Source: JACMNW01 sp031406155 (GTDB lineage: Bacteria > Pseudomonadota > Alphaproteobacteria > Rhodobacterales > Rhodobacteraceae). From it: a stretch of 64,000 nucleotides of DNA. This document shows, piece after piece, positions 1 through 8,663 of the stretch. The notes beneath the pieces were generated by a model. The model was not told where the DNA came from and did no database searches. It saw nothing but the letters and a program-made list of their open reading frames with translations. The position numbers and the translations under genes were made by a program. Positions within the stretch are counted from its first letter, which is position 1. Each line of letters opens with the position of its first letter. The stretch spans positions 6,523 through 70,522 of the forward strand of contig JANOGW010000053.1 of the NCBI GenBank assembly GCA_031406155.1. Reading direction: 5' to 3'.

Positions 1-474
1 ATCCGCCTCTGCCGCGCGAAAGGCTGCTTTTGTTTCATACAGATACAGGCAGCCGTTTTGTTGCAGAATATCACTGCCGCCGATTTCGGCCGCCAGTGTC
101 TGCCAACTTTTGCAGGCATCTGCCAGAAGCACGGCCAGTGCCGCCGAATTCCGCTTGGCGGCCCCAGGCAGCGATTGTCTTGCGAAGCGCGCCAGCCACG
201 GGGCAAGGCTGGGCAGGGCGGCGCGCCGGATCGACAGTGGCGAATTGCGGTCGAACAGCAAGGACGGCAGGTTGCGCAACACATCCGGCGTGCCGACCGG
301 TAGAACTGCGTAATCCGCGATGGTGCCGGCATTGCCGTACGACGCGCCCGACCCGGGGGTGCCCGGATCGACCAGCACGACATCCCGCCCCAAAGCCATC
401 AGCCGCCGCGCGACGGCAAGGCCGATGACGCCCGCGCCAATGACGGCGACGTCAGTTTTGATCGGCGTGGTCAT
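1..474 (-). CDS. FAD-dependent amine/amino-acid oxidoreductase (3' end outside window)
   Basis: The N-terminal 158 codons of a DAO-fold flavoprotein are visible; the gene runs off the left edge. Residues 8-30 form the dinucleotide-binding beta-alpha-beta unit (VAVIGAGVIGLAVARRL), which binds FAD, followed by an acidic strand end (VLVDPGTPGSGAS). This pattern fits D-amino-acid dehydrogenase (DadA) and gamma-glutamylputrescine oxidase (PuuB) type enzymes that oxidise an amine to an imine or aldehyde. The ATG lies 9 bp after the stop of the upstream alcohol dehydrogenase gene, so it is probably the last gene of the five-gene operon starting at 5355. The exact substrate cannot be read from the fragment; PuuB-like amine oxidation is inferred from the neighbours. 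Confidence 0.8.
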   Translation of the reverse strand, partial: MTTPIKTDVAVIGAGVIGLAVARRLMALGRDVVLVDPGTPGSGASYGNAGTIADYAVLPVGTPDVLRNLPSLLFDRNSPLSIRRAALPSLAPWLARFARQSLPGAAKRNSAALAVLLADACKSWQTLAAEIGGSDILQQNGCLYLYETKAAFRAAEAD

Positions 475-483
475 GCGGCCCCC

Positions 484-1644
484 TTACATGCAGGCCTGAT
501 ATAGCGCGCGGGTGTTTTCGACCGTCATCAGAACCGGGTTGCCGCCACAGCTTGGGTCTTCTATCGCCATATCGGTCATCTCATCCAGCCGGGCCGGATC
601 GACGCCCATCGCGGTCAGGTTGGCGGGAATACTCAACTCCGCGCGCAGCGCCATGATGCGGGCTCGAAAGCCATCAAAGCCGCCCGGAATGCCGATATAG
701 GCGGCGGCGCGTTCGATCAGGCTTTCGATGGCGGGGCGGTTGAAGTCCAGCACCATCGGCATGACCACGCCGTTGGTTGTGCCATGGTGGGTGCCATAAA
801 TGGCCCCGACCGGATGGCTGAGGGAATGGATCGCACCAAGGCCTTTCTGGAACGCGGTCGCCCCCATGGCGGCTGCCGACATCATATGTGCACGGGCGTC
901 AAGATCATCAGGGCTGCCGTAAACGCGGGGCAGGTTTTCGAATGCCAGACGCATGCCCTCCAGGGCGATACCCTGTGCCATCGGGTGATAATGCGGGCTG
1001 CAATACGCCTCCAGACAATGGGCCAAGGCGTCCATCCCGGTGCCGGCGGTGATAAACTTCGGCATCCCCACGGTCAGTGCCGGATCGCAGATCACCACGG
1101 CGGGCATCAGTTTGGGGTGCCAGATGATCTTTTTCTTGTGCGTAGCCGAATTGGTCAGAACGCCGGCTGCGCCCACCTCGGACCCGGTTCCGGCAGTGGT
1201 GGGCACCGCGATGGTGCGGATGATTTTCGATGCATCGGCCCGCGTCCACCAATCACCGATATCTTCCATTTCCCAAACGGTTAGCCCGGGCTTTTGATGT
1301 GCCATCAGAGCAATCATCTTGCCCAGATCAAGCGCCGATCCCCCACCAAAGCCGATGATACCGTCGTGGCCGCCTGCCCGATAGGCGGCGATGCCCATTG
1401 CCAGGTTTGCCTCGGTCGGGTTTGCGTCCACCTGCGAGAATACGGCCCGCCCAAGGCCATCCGCCGCCAGTCCGTCAAGGGCTGCGGCAGTGATTGGCAG
1501 GGCGGCTAGCGCCTTGTCGGTGACCAGCAGAGGCTTCTTGATGCCGACCGCCTTGCAGTGATCGGCCAGTTCGGCAACCCGCCCCACCCCGAATTTGATG
1601 GCCGTCGGATAGGACCAGTTCCGGTTTGGTACTGAATGGGTCAT
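484..1644 (-). CDS. Iron-containing alcohol dehydrogenase
   Basis: A 386-residue group III alcohol dehydrogenase, which interconverts an alcohol and an aldehyde with NAD(P). The GGGS motif at residues 100-103 contacts the cofactor. The metal ligands known from FucO align with D205, H209, H273 and H287, so the enzyme looks intact. The chosen ATG overlaps the stop of the upstream aldehyde dehydrogenase gene (ATGA), implying translational coupling; a longer reading frame extends upstream but would run into that gene. Placed between an aldehyde dehydrogenase and an FAD oxidase, it may handle a hydroxy-aldehyde or amino-alcohol derived intermediate. The substrate is unknown. Confidence 0.9.
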   Translation of the reverse strand: MTHSVPNRNWSYPTAIKFGVGRVAELADHCKAVGIKKPLLVTDKALAALPITAAALDGLAADGLGRAVFSQVDANPTEANLAMGIAAYRAGGHDGIIGFGGGSALDLGKMIALMAHQKPGLTVWEMEDIGDWWTRADASKIIRTIAVPTTAGTGSEVGAAGVLTNSATHKKKIIWHPKLMPAVVICDPALTVGMPKFITAGTGMDALAHCLEAYCSPHYHPMAQGIALEGMRLAFENLPRVYGSPDDLDARAHMMSAAAMGATAFQKGLGAIHSLSHPVGAIYGTHHGTTNGVVMPMVLDFNRPAIESLIERAAAYIGIPGGFDGFRARIMALRAELSIPANLTAMGVDPARLDEMTDMAIEDPSCGGNPVLMTVENTRALYQACM

Positions 1645-3029
1645 TTGGTCACCTTTTTCAGATGGAAGGATTTCACCTGGGTTACCGAATGGAAACCAAG
1701 ATACGACAGTGATCCGCCGCGCCCGGTGTCTTTGCAACCGGTCCAGCACAGGGCGGGATCAAGGTAATCGCAGCGGTTCATGAACACGGTGCCGGTTTCG
1801 ATCTGTGCGCCGATAGCGGCGGCAGCGGTGGCGTCTTTTGTCCAGATCGAACATGTCAGGCCATAAGGGCTGTCGTTCATCAGGGAAATCGCCTGATCGT
1901 CGCCGGAGACTTTCATTATGCCAACAACCGGGCCGAAGCTTTCTTCCATCATCACGCGCATGGAATGGTCCACGTTGATCAGGATTTGCGGGGCAAGATA
2001 GGCACCACCGTCATCTGCCGGAAACAGAGCAGGGTCAATCAGGGGTTTGGCACCCGCCGCAATCGCCTCGGACGTTTGCGCACGCACCACGGCGGCGAAG
2101 CGTTTGTTGGCCATCGGGCCGAGGGTGGATGCGGCGTCAAACGGGTTGCCAAGCGTCAACCCTTTCACCCATGCCACCGATTTTTCGACAAAGGCATCAA
2201 ACAGACTTTCGTGCACGTAAATTCGTTCGATCCCGCAGCAGCATTGGCCTGCGTTGTACATCGCCCCGTCCATCAGGCTGTCGACCGCTGAATCAAGATC
2301 AGCGTCGGCGCGCACATAGCCGGGGTCTTTGCCGCCAAGCTCCAACCCCAAAGGGGTGAAGGTGCCAGCGGCGGCTTTTTCCATCGCCACGCCGCCACCG
2401 ACAGAGCCGGTAAAGTTCACAAACCCGAACGACCGCGCGGCGATCAGGGCTTCCGTGGTGGCATGATCCAGCACGACGTTCTGGAACACTTCGGCGGGAA
2501 TGCCAGCGGCGTGAAACGCTTCGGCCAGCCGTTCGCCCACCAGCATGGTTTGCGATGCGTGTTTAAGCATCACCGCATTGCCAGCGATCAGGGCGGGGGC
2601 AAGGGTGTTGATTGTGGTGAGATAGGGGTAGTTCCACGGCGCCACGATGAACACCACACCAACGGGCTCGCGCGCGAGATACCGCGTGAAGCGATCGCTG
2701 TCTTCGACCATCTGCGGGGCAAGTGTGGCTTCGGCGATATCGGACATATAGTTCGTGCGGTCATTCACGCCGCCAAATTCGCCGCCATAGCGCGTCGGCC
2801 GGCCCATCTGATGGGCCAGTTCTTCGACCAGAATGTCTTTCTTTTCCATCAGCTTGGCGACACCGGCCTTGACCAGTGCGATCCGTTCGGACAGCGGGCG
2901 TTTGGCCCATGCCTTCTGCGCGGCTTTGGCACGGATAACGGCGGCTTTGGCCGCGTCTCGGGAAAGCGGCACCCGTTCGGCATAGACCGAGCCGTCAACG
3001 GGGGAGATGAGTTGGATGGGTTTTGTCAT
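1641..3029 (-). CDS. NAD(P)-dependent aldehyde dehydrogenase
   Basis: A 462-residue aldehyde dehydrogenase superfamily enzyme oxidising an aldehyde to an acid. The general base E230 (in LELGGKDP) and the catalytic cysteine C264 in the NAGQCC motif are present, as is the PWNYP motif near residue 131. The ATG at 3029 is preferred because the protein then starts like family members (MTKPIQLISPVDG); the frame is open further upstream but passes through the palindromic repeat at 3039-3101. It follows the glutamine synthetase-like gene and is coupled by ATGA to the alcohol dehydrogenase gene. A PuuC-like role (oxidation of a gamma-glutamyl amino-aldehyde) is inferred from context only. Confidence 0.9.
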   Translation of the reverse strand: MTKPIQLISPVDGSVYAERVPLSRDAAKAAVIRAKAAQKAWAKRPLSERIALVKAGVAKLMEKKDILVEELAHQMGRPTRYGGEFGGVNDRTNYMSDIAEATLAPQMVEDSDRFTRYLAREPVGVVFIVAPWNYPYLTTINTLAPALIAGNAVMLKHASQTMLVGERLAEAFHAAGIPAEVFQNVVLDHATTEALIAARSFGFVNFTGSVGGGVAMEKAAAGTFTPLGLELGGKDPGYVRADADLDSAVDSLMDGAMYNAGQCCCGIERIYVHESLFDAFVEKSVAWVKGLTLGNPFDAASTLGPMANKRFAAVVRAQTSEAIAAGAKPLIDPALFPADDGGAYLAPQILINVDHSMRVMMEESFGPVVGIMKVSGDDQAISLMNDSPYGLTCSIWTKDATAAAAIGAQIETGTVFMNRCDYLDPALCWTGCKDTGRGGSLSYLGFHSVTQVKSFHLKKVTK

Positions 3030-3038
3030 GGGGTCCTC

Positions 3039-3101
3039 GTAGGGTGCGCATTCATGGCGCACCGTGATCTGGGGAAGGTGCGCCTTGAATGCGCACCCTA
3101 C
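3039..3101. repeat. Palindromic GTAGGGTG-type intergenic repeat
   Basis: Two 24-nt arms (3039-3062 and 3078-3101) are reverse complements with one mismatch, separated by a 15-nt loop. Each outer end is GTAGGGTG. The element fills the gap between the glutamine synthetase-like stop (3104) and the aldehyde dehydrogenase start (3029), so in the operon mRNA it would form a long hairpin. A related element with the same GTAGGGTG end lies at 60455-60508. REP-like or MITE-like origin is inferred. Confidence 0.85.
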
Positions 3102-3103
3102 AT

Positions 3104-4468
3104 TTACGCGCGCTCGAGCAGGCGCTGTATCTCGAAATCGGTAACCACGCGGTCGGTCTCGGAAATCTCCCATTGGGCGGCGTGGTGGTAGTGGTCGACC
3201 ACATCGTCACCAAAGGCGGCGCGCAGCATGGCGGAGCCATACAGCAGATCGGCAGCCTCGCGCAGGTTCTTGGGTATCTCGCGCACGTTGCCCGCGTGAT
3301 ACATGTCGCCTTTCATTTCTGGTTCCAAGGCCATCTTGCCCTCGATCCCGGCAAGTCCCGCCGCCAACAGGGCGGCACAGACCAGATAGGGGTTCACGTC
3401 AGACCCCGGAATGCGGCATTCGACGCGCACGGCCTTGGTATGCCCGCCGCAAACGCGGAAGCCTGCGGTACGATTGTCTGACGACCAGACCGCCTTGGTG
3501 GGGGCGAACATGCCGATGGTGAAGCGTTTGTAGCTGTTGACGTAAGGCGCCAGAAACGCCGTCATCTCGCGCGCATGGGCAAGCTGGCCTGCGATATAAT
3601 GTTTCATGACCGCCGACATGCCGTGCGCGTCAGTGGCGTCGGCAAAGCTGGGCTTGCCATCAAGCGACCACAGCGACTGATGCACATGCGAGGATGACCC
3701 CGCCTTGCGGTGATCATACTTCGCCATGAACGTCACGGAACGGCCCTTGGTCCAAGCGATTTCCTTGATGCCGTTCTTGGTGATGGTGTGATTGTCAGCC
3801 GTGTCCAGCGCGTCGGAATAGCGATAATTCACCTCTTCCTGACCCGCATCCGCCTCGCCCTTGGAGTTTTCGATGGGGATACCTGCCGCGTACAGCCCAT
3901 TGCGGATGGCGCGCATCACGTCTTCTTCCTTGGTGGTCTGGAAGATGTGATAATCCTCGTTATAGGCCGAGATGGGCCGCAGACCGGTGAAGTTGTTGTC
4001 GCGCAGCGCCTCATAGCTGTTCTCGAACAGATAAAACTCCAACTCGGTGGCCATCATCGGCTCGAACCCCAAGGCACGAGCGCGGGCCACCTGACGTTGC
4101 AGGATGGCGCGGGGGGAATGGGGCACGGGGTGGTGGTGGTGGTCCAGCAGATCGGCCAGACACATCGCCGTGCCGGGCAGCCAAGGCAAGGGGCGCAGCG
4201 TGGACAGATCGGGTTTCATTACATAATCGCCGTAACCCGATTGCCAGTTCGATGATTTATAGCCCGGCACGGTGGTCATTTCCATGTCCACGGCTAGCAG
4301 GTAGTTGCACGAATGCGTTTCTTCATAGCCACCATGGATGAAGAAGTCCGCGTGAAACCGTTTGCCGACCAGACGGCCCTGCATGTCGATGCTGGCCACA
4401 ACGACGGTATCTATGCTGCCATCCGTGACGGCGTCTCTCAGCGCGTCAAAGCTCATGTTTCCGGCCAT
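3104..4468 (-). CDS. Glutamine synthetase-family gamma-glutamyl-amine ligase
   Basis: A 454-residue glutamine synthetase fold protein (N-terminal beta-grasp region to about residue 105, then the catalytic barrel). The metal-binding ELEFYLFE segment and the SSSHVHQSL and ECRIPGSDVNPYL motifs are present. In sequence style it resembles PuuA/GlnT-type enzymes, which ligate glutamate to an amine using ATP, rather than housekeeping GlnA. Clustering with an FAD oxidase, aldehyde dehydrogenase and an amidohydrolase supports amine catabolism. It begins 101 bp after the amidohydrolase gene and is followed by the palindromic repeat. The amine substrate cannot be deduced; GMAS-like or ethanolamine-type ligases are alternatives. 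Confidence 0.85.
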   Translation of the reverse strand: MAGNMSFDALRDAVTDGSIDTVVVASIDMQGRLVGKRFHADFFIHGGYEETHSCNYLLAVDMEMTTVPGYKSSNWQSGYGDYVMKPDLSTLRPLPWLPGTAMCLADLLDHHHHPVPHSPRAILQRQVARARALGFEPMMATELEFYLFENSYEALRDNNFTGLRPISAYNEDYHIFQTTKEEDVMRAIRNGLYAAGIPIENSKGEADAGQEEVNYRYSDALDTADNHTITKNGIKEIAWTKGRSVTFMAKYDHRKAGSSSHVHQSLWSLDGKPSFADATDAHGMSAVMKHYIAGQLAHAREMTAFLAPYVNSYKRFTIGMFAPTKAVWSSDNRTAGFRVCGGHTKAVRVECRIPGSDVNPYLVCAALLAAGLAGIEGKMALEPEMKGDMYHAGNVREIPKNLREAADLLYGSAMLRAAFGDDVVDHYHHAAQWEISETDRVVTDFEIQRLLERA

Positions 4469-4569
4469 GTCCGGGGTGCTCCATTGGGTTTGCCCGTTAC
4501 TTGTCAGGGCGTTTGTTCGGTTGGAAGGGTCCGGCCCCTTCGATTGAAAGCTCGTGCAAAGGTGATCGG

Positions 4570-5355
4570 TCAGCCGGCCTTGGCCTGCTTTTGAATTTCG
4601 ACCATCCCCATGTTCAGAACCGGTGCCAGCAGATCGGCCATCCGTTGTTCTGCCTCGGGCGAGGCGATCAGATCGTTGCGTATTTCCAGCATTGCGTTTG
4701 GCAAGCCGTAGGGTGTTGCCTGAATGCGCAGAGTGTGGGTGACGTCATCCATCGCGGAATAGGGCTCGTTCAGGCCGGCGCGGAGCTGTGTCTGACCTTG
4801 TGCCGCCGAAAAAATGGCATGCGCCAGCCGGTCATCGGCATCGTGAATGACGCCAAATTCAACCGCGCGTGGCGTGCCATGATAGGTCTTCGTGAAGGAA
4901 TGGATCGTTATGATCACCGGTGCCAGCCCAAGGGCGATGCGATCCGCGATCAGACCGCGCAGGTCGTTGTGAAACGGCACGTAGACCGCCGCCGTGCGTG
5001 CCGCCCGTTCAGTGGCGGAGATCAGTTTATTTCCAGGGATATCATGAAGCTCTGACAGGGCCAGCATCGCGCCGGGCATTTCGGGCGCGCGGTTGCAATC
5101 ATAGATCAGCCGGCTGACGGGGGCATGTACCAGAACGGCATCAAGCCGCTGTGACAGCGCACGCGCAAGGCCCAAAGCGCCAATGTCCCAGGCGATATGG
5201 GCGTTTTGCAGATCGCGCGTAAGCCCCAAATCGCCCCAGCGGGCAGGAAAAACGTTCGAGCCATGTTCGCAGACCAGAACAATCCGGCCGCGCGCGCCTG
5301 CATTTTCGATCAGGGCGGGAAAGTGCTCGGCATGGCGCTGCATCGACGCTGTCAT
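4570..5355 (-). CDS. N-formylglutamate amidohydrolase family protein
   Basis: A 261-residue member of the HutG/N-formylglutamate amidohydrolase family. Typical signatures are the CEHGSN motif near residue 30, VSRLIYDCNR near residue 85 and the IIIHSFT-like stretch IITIHSFTKTYHG near residue 147, which supply zinc-binding and substrate-binding side chains. Family members hydrolyse an acyl-amide bond on glutamate. No other histidine-utilisation gene is nearby, so a histidine pathway role is unlikely; replacement of the PuuD step (release of glutamate from a gamma-glutamylated product) is a hypothesis. It is the first gene of the operon and diverges from the RpiR regulator. The start has a G-rich Shine-Dalgarno about 11 nt upstream; the ATG at codon 5 is an alternative. 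Confidence 0.85.
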   Translation of the reverse strand: MTASMQRHAEHFPALIENAGARGRIVLVCEHGSNVFPARWGDLGLTRDLQNAHIAWDIGALGLARALSQRLDAVLVHAPVSRLIYDCNRAPEMPGAMLALSELHDIPGNKLISATERAARTAAVYVPFHNDLRGLIADRIALGLAPVIITIHSFTKTYHGTPRAVEFGVIHDADDRLAHAIFSAAQGQTQLRAGLNEPYSAMDDVTHTLRIQATPYGLPNAMLEIRNDLIASPEAEQRMADLLAPVLNMGMVEIQKQAKAG

Positions 5356-5539
5356 GGCAAACTGTTCTCCCCCCTCCGTTTGGCAAAGCGTTCGGCGTTG
5401 TCGGCCGGACTGTCAAGATTATTTCTGTCTTGCCCGCACTGTTACGATGTTTTCTGAATTGCTTTTCCAACGGCTGTACTGTCGCATGGGAAACGGGTTG
5501 TGGCGGGTCGGGCCGGGTTACCGCTTCGGGGAGAGCATG

Positions 5540-6409
5540 ATGGATCTGGTGCTGATGATCGAGGACCGGATGCGCGCGGCCTTGTCCGGCCTGACACGCG
5601 CCGAGCGGCAGCTGGCCACCCACATCTTGCGGCATTTTCCGATGGCTGCGATGGGGTCGATCACGGCATTGGCGAAAGCTGCAGAGGTGTCCACCCCGAC
5701 GGTCGTTCGCTTGGTGCAGAAACTGGGTTTCAAGGGCTATCCCGACTATCAGCGAGCCTTGCGCGGCGAGGTGGGGGCAATGCTGATGTCGCCGCTGGCC
5801 AAGCATGATCGCTGGGCGGGCGGGGTTCCCGATACCCATATACTGAACCGCTTTGCAGATGCGGTGGTCGCCAATCTGCAGGCCACCCTTGGCCAGATCG
5901 ACCATGCCGAGTTCGATGCGACGGTGGCTTTGCTGGCCGATGCAGACCGCAAGGTTTTTGCCATGGGCGGGCGGATCACCCACGCATTGGCCGATTACTT
6001 TGTGACGCTGATGAAGGTGGTGCGGCCCGGTGTAACGCTGCTGTCGGATCAGTCGGCAGCCTGGCCGCCTGCCTTGCTGGATATGATGCCGGGCGACGTG
6101 CTGTTGGTGTTCGACATTCGCCGCTACGAAAATTCGGTCCTTCAGGTGGTGGAACTGGCCGTGGCTCAGGGAGCGGTGGCCATCGTGATTACCGATCGGT
6201 GGATTTCACCCGCTGCCGCCCATGCGCGCCATACCTTGTCGTGTCATATCGAGGCACCTTCGGCATGGGATTCGACCGTGTCCATTCTGGTGCTGGTCGA
6301 GACGATGCTGGCCGCCGTTCAGAGCCTGACCTGGGTTACGACCGAAGGCCGCATGAAGCGCTTGGAAGACCTTTATGCACAGTCGCGGGTGTTTCGGCGG
6401 CACCGTTAG
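5540..6409 (+). CDS. RpiR/MurR-family transcriptional regulator
   Basis: A 289-residue regulator. An N-terminal helix-turn-helix domain (about residues 1-80, including SITALAKAAEVSTPTVVRL) is followed by a SIS domain (about 120-260) that in this family binds phosphosugars or related ligands. Two adjacent ATGs occur (5537 and 5540); the second gives 6-7 nt spacing from the GGGGAGA Shine-Dalgarno. The open frame extends further upstream but crosses the divergent promoter region. It diverges from the amidohydrolase/GS operon across about 185 bp and is the obvious candidate for its regulator. Confidence 0.88.
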   Translation: MDLVLMIEDRMRAALSGLTRAERQLATHILRHFPMAAMGSITALAKAAEVSTPTVVRLVQKLGFKGYPDYQRALRGEVGAMLMSPLAKHDRWAGGVPDTHILNRFADAVVANLQATLGQIDHAEFDATVALLADADRKVFAMGGRITHALADYFVTLMKVVRPGVTLLSDQSAAWPPALLDMMPGDVLLVFDIRRYENSVLQVVELAVAQGAVAIVITDRWISPAAAHARHTLSCHIEAPSAWDSTVSILVLVETMLAAVQSLTWVTTEGRMKRLEDLYAQSRVFRRHR

Positions 6410-6548
6410 GGCTTGGCTGACAGAACCGTCATCTACTCCTGTTGGACAAGCTTTAGTCGCGCCTACCGGGGGGGGTGTGATGGCTGATGTCAACAAAGAC
6501 GAGTATTTTTGCGAAGAAAAAGCGGCAGGGGGGGGTGGAACGTGCCGA
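6410..6548. other. Short convergent intergenic region with conserved 3' motif
   Basis: This gap separates the 3' ends of the RpiR gene (+) and ghrA (-). At 6501-6523 on the + strand it carries GAGTATTTTT followed by GCGAAGAAAAAGC. The same motif with one change lies just after gloA on the minus strand at 63692-63714. In both cases it is downstream of, and in the same orientation as, a gene, so a role in 3'-end formation is plausible. Confidence 0.6.
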
Positions 6549-7478
6549 TCAGTAGCCCCGCGAGCGGTCAACAACGTGCAGAAAGGGCAAATCTGCCTCG
6601 CCCCGCCTGATGTTTTCGGCGACAACGCGGGAGGCACTTTCAGGCCGTGTGTCCGCTGCGATATGGGGTGTCACCGTGATGCGGGGGTTGGTCCAGAACG
6701 GATGATCTGCGGGCAAGGGTTCTGTTCGAAACACATCCAGCGTTGCGTGGCCCAGCCGCCCGGCGTTCAGTTCTGCCAGAAGGGCTGCGTCATCGATCAA
6801 CGCGCCGCGACCGGGGTTCAGGATCACCGCACCCGCCGGCAGCATGGCAAGGTGTGCTGCATCCAGCAGGTTTTCGGTGTCGGGTGTCTTTGGCAGCAGG
6901 GTAATCACGATCTGCGCGGTCCGCAGAACATGGGCCAGACCGTCTACACCGTGATGGCACGGAATATCGGGCACAGTCTTTTCGCTGCGGCTCCATCCCT
7001 GAACCGGGAACTTCAGCGCCCGCAGCGCATGGGCACAGGCCGTGCCAAGTGCGCCCATGCCCAAAACCGCGACGGGACGTTCACTTGCCAGCGGGGGCAC
7101 GGTCGGATCCCAGACGTGGCCCGGATTGATGATATGGCGATCAAGGCCGAGGTGGTGGCGCAGCGTGTGGCCGACCACCCATTCCACCATGCCTTGCGTC
7201 AGCGACGGATCGACCATCCGGCACAGGGTCTGGGTCAACGTGGGGTTGCCCACGATCCGCTCTACCCCTGCCCACAGGCTGAGCACGGCCTTGCAGCGCG
7301 TGTAGGGGGTAAAGTCCTGTAGCGGGCTGGAGGGGGCGTAGATGATATAGTCAACCCGCGCCGGATCGGCGGTTTGCACGAGAGCGCCGTCAAGGTCTGC
7401 GTCCCTGAAGGCCGTTTGCAGGGAGGGATGATATTCATCCCAAAGCGCTGGGTCCGCAAAGAAAATGGTCAGGGACAA
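6549..7478 (-). CDS. ghrA: Glyoxylate/hydroxypyruvate reductase A-like
   Basis: A 309-residue D-isomer-specific 2-hydroxyacid dehydrogenase of the GhrA type, reducing glyoxylate or hydroxypyruvate with NAD(P)H. The nucleotide-binding glycine motif VLGMGALGTACA lies near residue 140. The family arginine and glutamate occur in NPGRGALIDD and DVFRTEPLP, with the catalytic histidine in VTPHIAA. The length matches the family. It is monocistronic, convergent with the RpiR gene and upstream of the rodA 3' end by 45 bp on the same strand. The exact 2-ketoacid substrate is not certain. Confidence 0.85.
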   Translation of the reverse strand: MSLTIFFADPALWDEYHPSLQTAFRDADLDGALVQTADPARVDYIIYAPSSPLQDFTPYTRCKAVLSLWAGVERIVGNPTLTQTLCRMVDPSLTQGMVEWVVGHTLRHHLGLDRHIINPGHVWDPTVPPLASERPVAVLGMGALGTACAHALRALKFPVQGWSRSEKTVPDIPCHHGVDGLAHVLRTAQIVITLLPKTPDTENLLDAAHLAMLPAGAVILNPGRGALIDDAALLAELNAGRLGHATLDVFRTEPLPADHPFWTNPRITVTPHIAADTRPESASRVVAENIRRGEADLPFLHVVDRSRGY

Positions 7479-7523
7479 GGCTGTGCTGCTCCGTTACAGA
7501 TTTCTGGGCACGTTTTTAGGCGC

Positions 7524-8663
7524 TTACCTTGGGCGATGAACATGCGCGCTTTGCACCAGACCAAACGCCATCAGCAGCACCAGCATCGCGGACCCGCCGT
7601 AAGACACCAACGGCAAGGGTACGCCCACGACAGGAACAAGGCCCATGACCATCGAAAGGTTGACCGCAAGATAGCAAAAGAAATTCCCTGCGACGCCAAG
7701 GATCAGCAGGGCGGAAAAACGATCCTTGTTCTGCAAGGCAGACACCACGCAAAAGAAGATCACCAGACCGTAGAGCACCAGCAAGGAAAATGCGCCGATA
7801 AAGCCGAACTCCTCGGCCAACGTGGTCACGATGAAATCGGTGTGCTTTTCGGGCAGGAAATTCAGCCGCGATTGCGTGCCTTGCATGAAGCCCTTGCCCG
7901 ACCATCCCCCCGACCCAAGGGCGATCTTGGCCTGAATGATGTTGTAGCCAGCCCCAAGCGGATCGGCGGTCGGATCAAGAAAGGTATCGATCCGGCGATA
8001 CTGGTAGTCCTTCAGAAACTGCCAGGCCGTGCCGCGGGTGGCAAAGACCGCCGCGACCGCCCCGATCCCCAGCACCGCAACGCCGCCAAAATACCAAAAA
8101 CTGACGCCGGCGCAGAACATCACCACCGCCCCGCCCCCGAGCAGCATCAGGGATGTGCCAAGGTTCGGCTGGATGAACACCAGCAGGGTTGGCACCACGA
8201 TCATCAGGACCGGGATCAGCACCCACAGCGGGCGCGAGGTCAGTTTCAGATCGAGCCAGTCGTAATAGGCCGCCAGCATCATCACCAGCGACACCTTCAT
8301 CAACTCTGACGGTTGCAGGCGGATGAAGCCAAGGTCGATCCAGCGCTGTGCGCCCATGCCGACCGTGCCGAAAAACTCGACAAGCAACAGCAGCACGATC
8401 GAGACGGCATAGAACAATCCCGCCATGTTGCGCCAGAACCAGATCGGTACTGCGGCCATGGCAAACATCAGAACCAGCCCCAGCGCGAAACGCTTCATCT
8501 GTGGCTCGGCCCAGGTTTCCAACCTGCCGCCGGCGACGGAGTACAGCATCAGGAAGCCCACCGATGACACTGCGATCAGCAACAACACGAGGGCCCAGTT
8601 CAAATGCAGGATCTTGGCAAAGCCGACGGGTACGGTTTTCAGGCGGTATTCAAGAAAGCTCAT
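7524..8663 (-). CDS. rodA: Peptidoglycan glycosyltransferase RodA
   Basis: A 379-residue SEDS-family membrane protein with about ten hydrophobic segments. It polymerises lipid II into glycan strands during cell elongation, partnered by PBP2. Recognisable SEDS signatures include the GGSGWSGKGFMQGTQ region and LPEKHTDFIVTTLAEEFGF. The start overlaps the stop of mrdA by 4 bp. Gene order mreB-mreC-mreD-mrdA-rodA on one strand is the standard elongasome cluster. Weak internal starts exist but the N-terminal MSFLEYRL fits the family. Confidence 0.96.
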   Translation of the reverse strand: MSFLEYRLKTVPVGFAKILHLNWALVLLLIAVSSVGFLMLYSVAGGRLETWAEPQMKRFALGLVLMFAMAAVPIWFWRNMAGLFYAVSIVLLLLVEFFGTVGMGAQRWIDLGFIRLQPSELMKVSLVMMLAAYYDWLDLKLTSRPLWVLIPVLMIVVPTLLVFIQPNLGTSLMLLGGGAVVMFCAGVSFWYFGGVAVLGIGAVAAVFATRGTAWQFLKDYQYRRIDTFLDPTADPLGAGYNIIQAKIALGSGGWSGKGFMQGTQSRLNFLPEKHTDFIVTTLAEEFGFIGAFSLLVLYGLVIFFCVVSALQNKDRFSALLILGVAGNFFCYLAVNLSMVMGLVPVVGVPLPLVSYGGSAMLVLLMAFGLVQSAHVHRPR

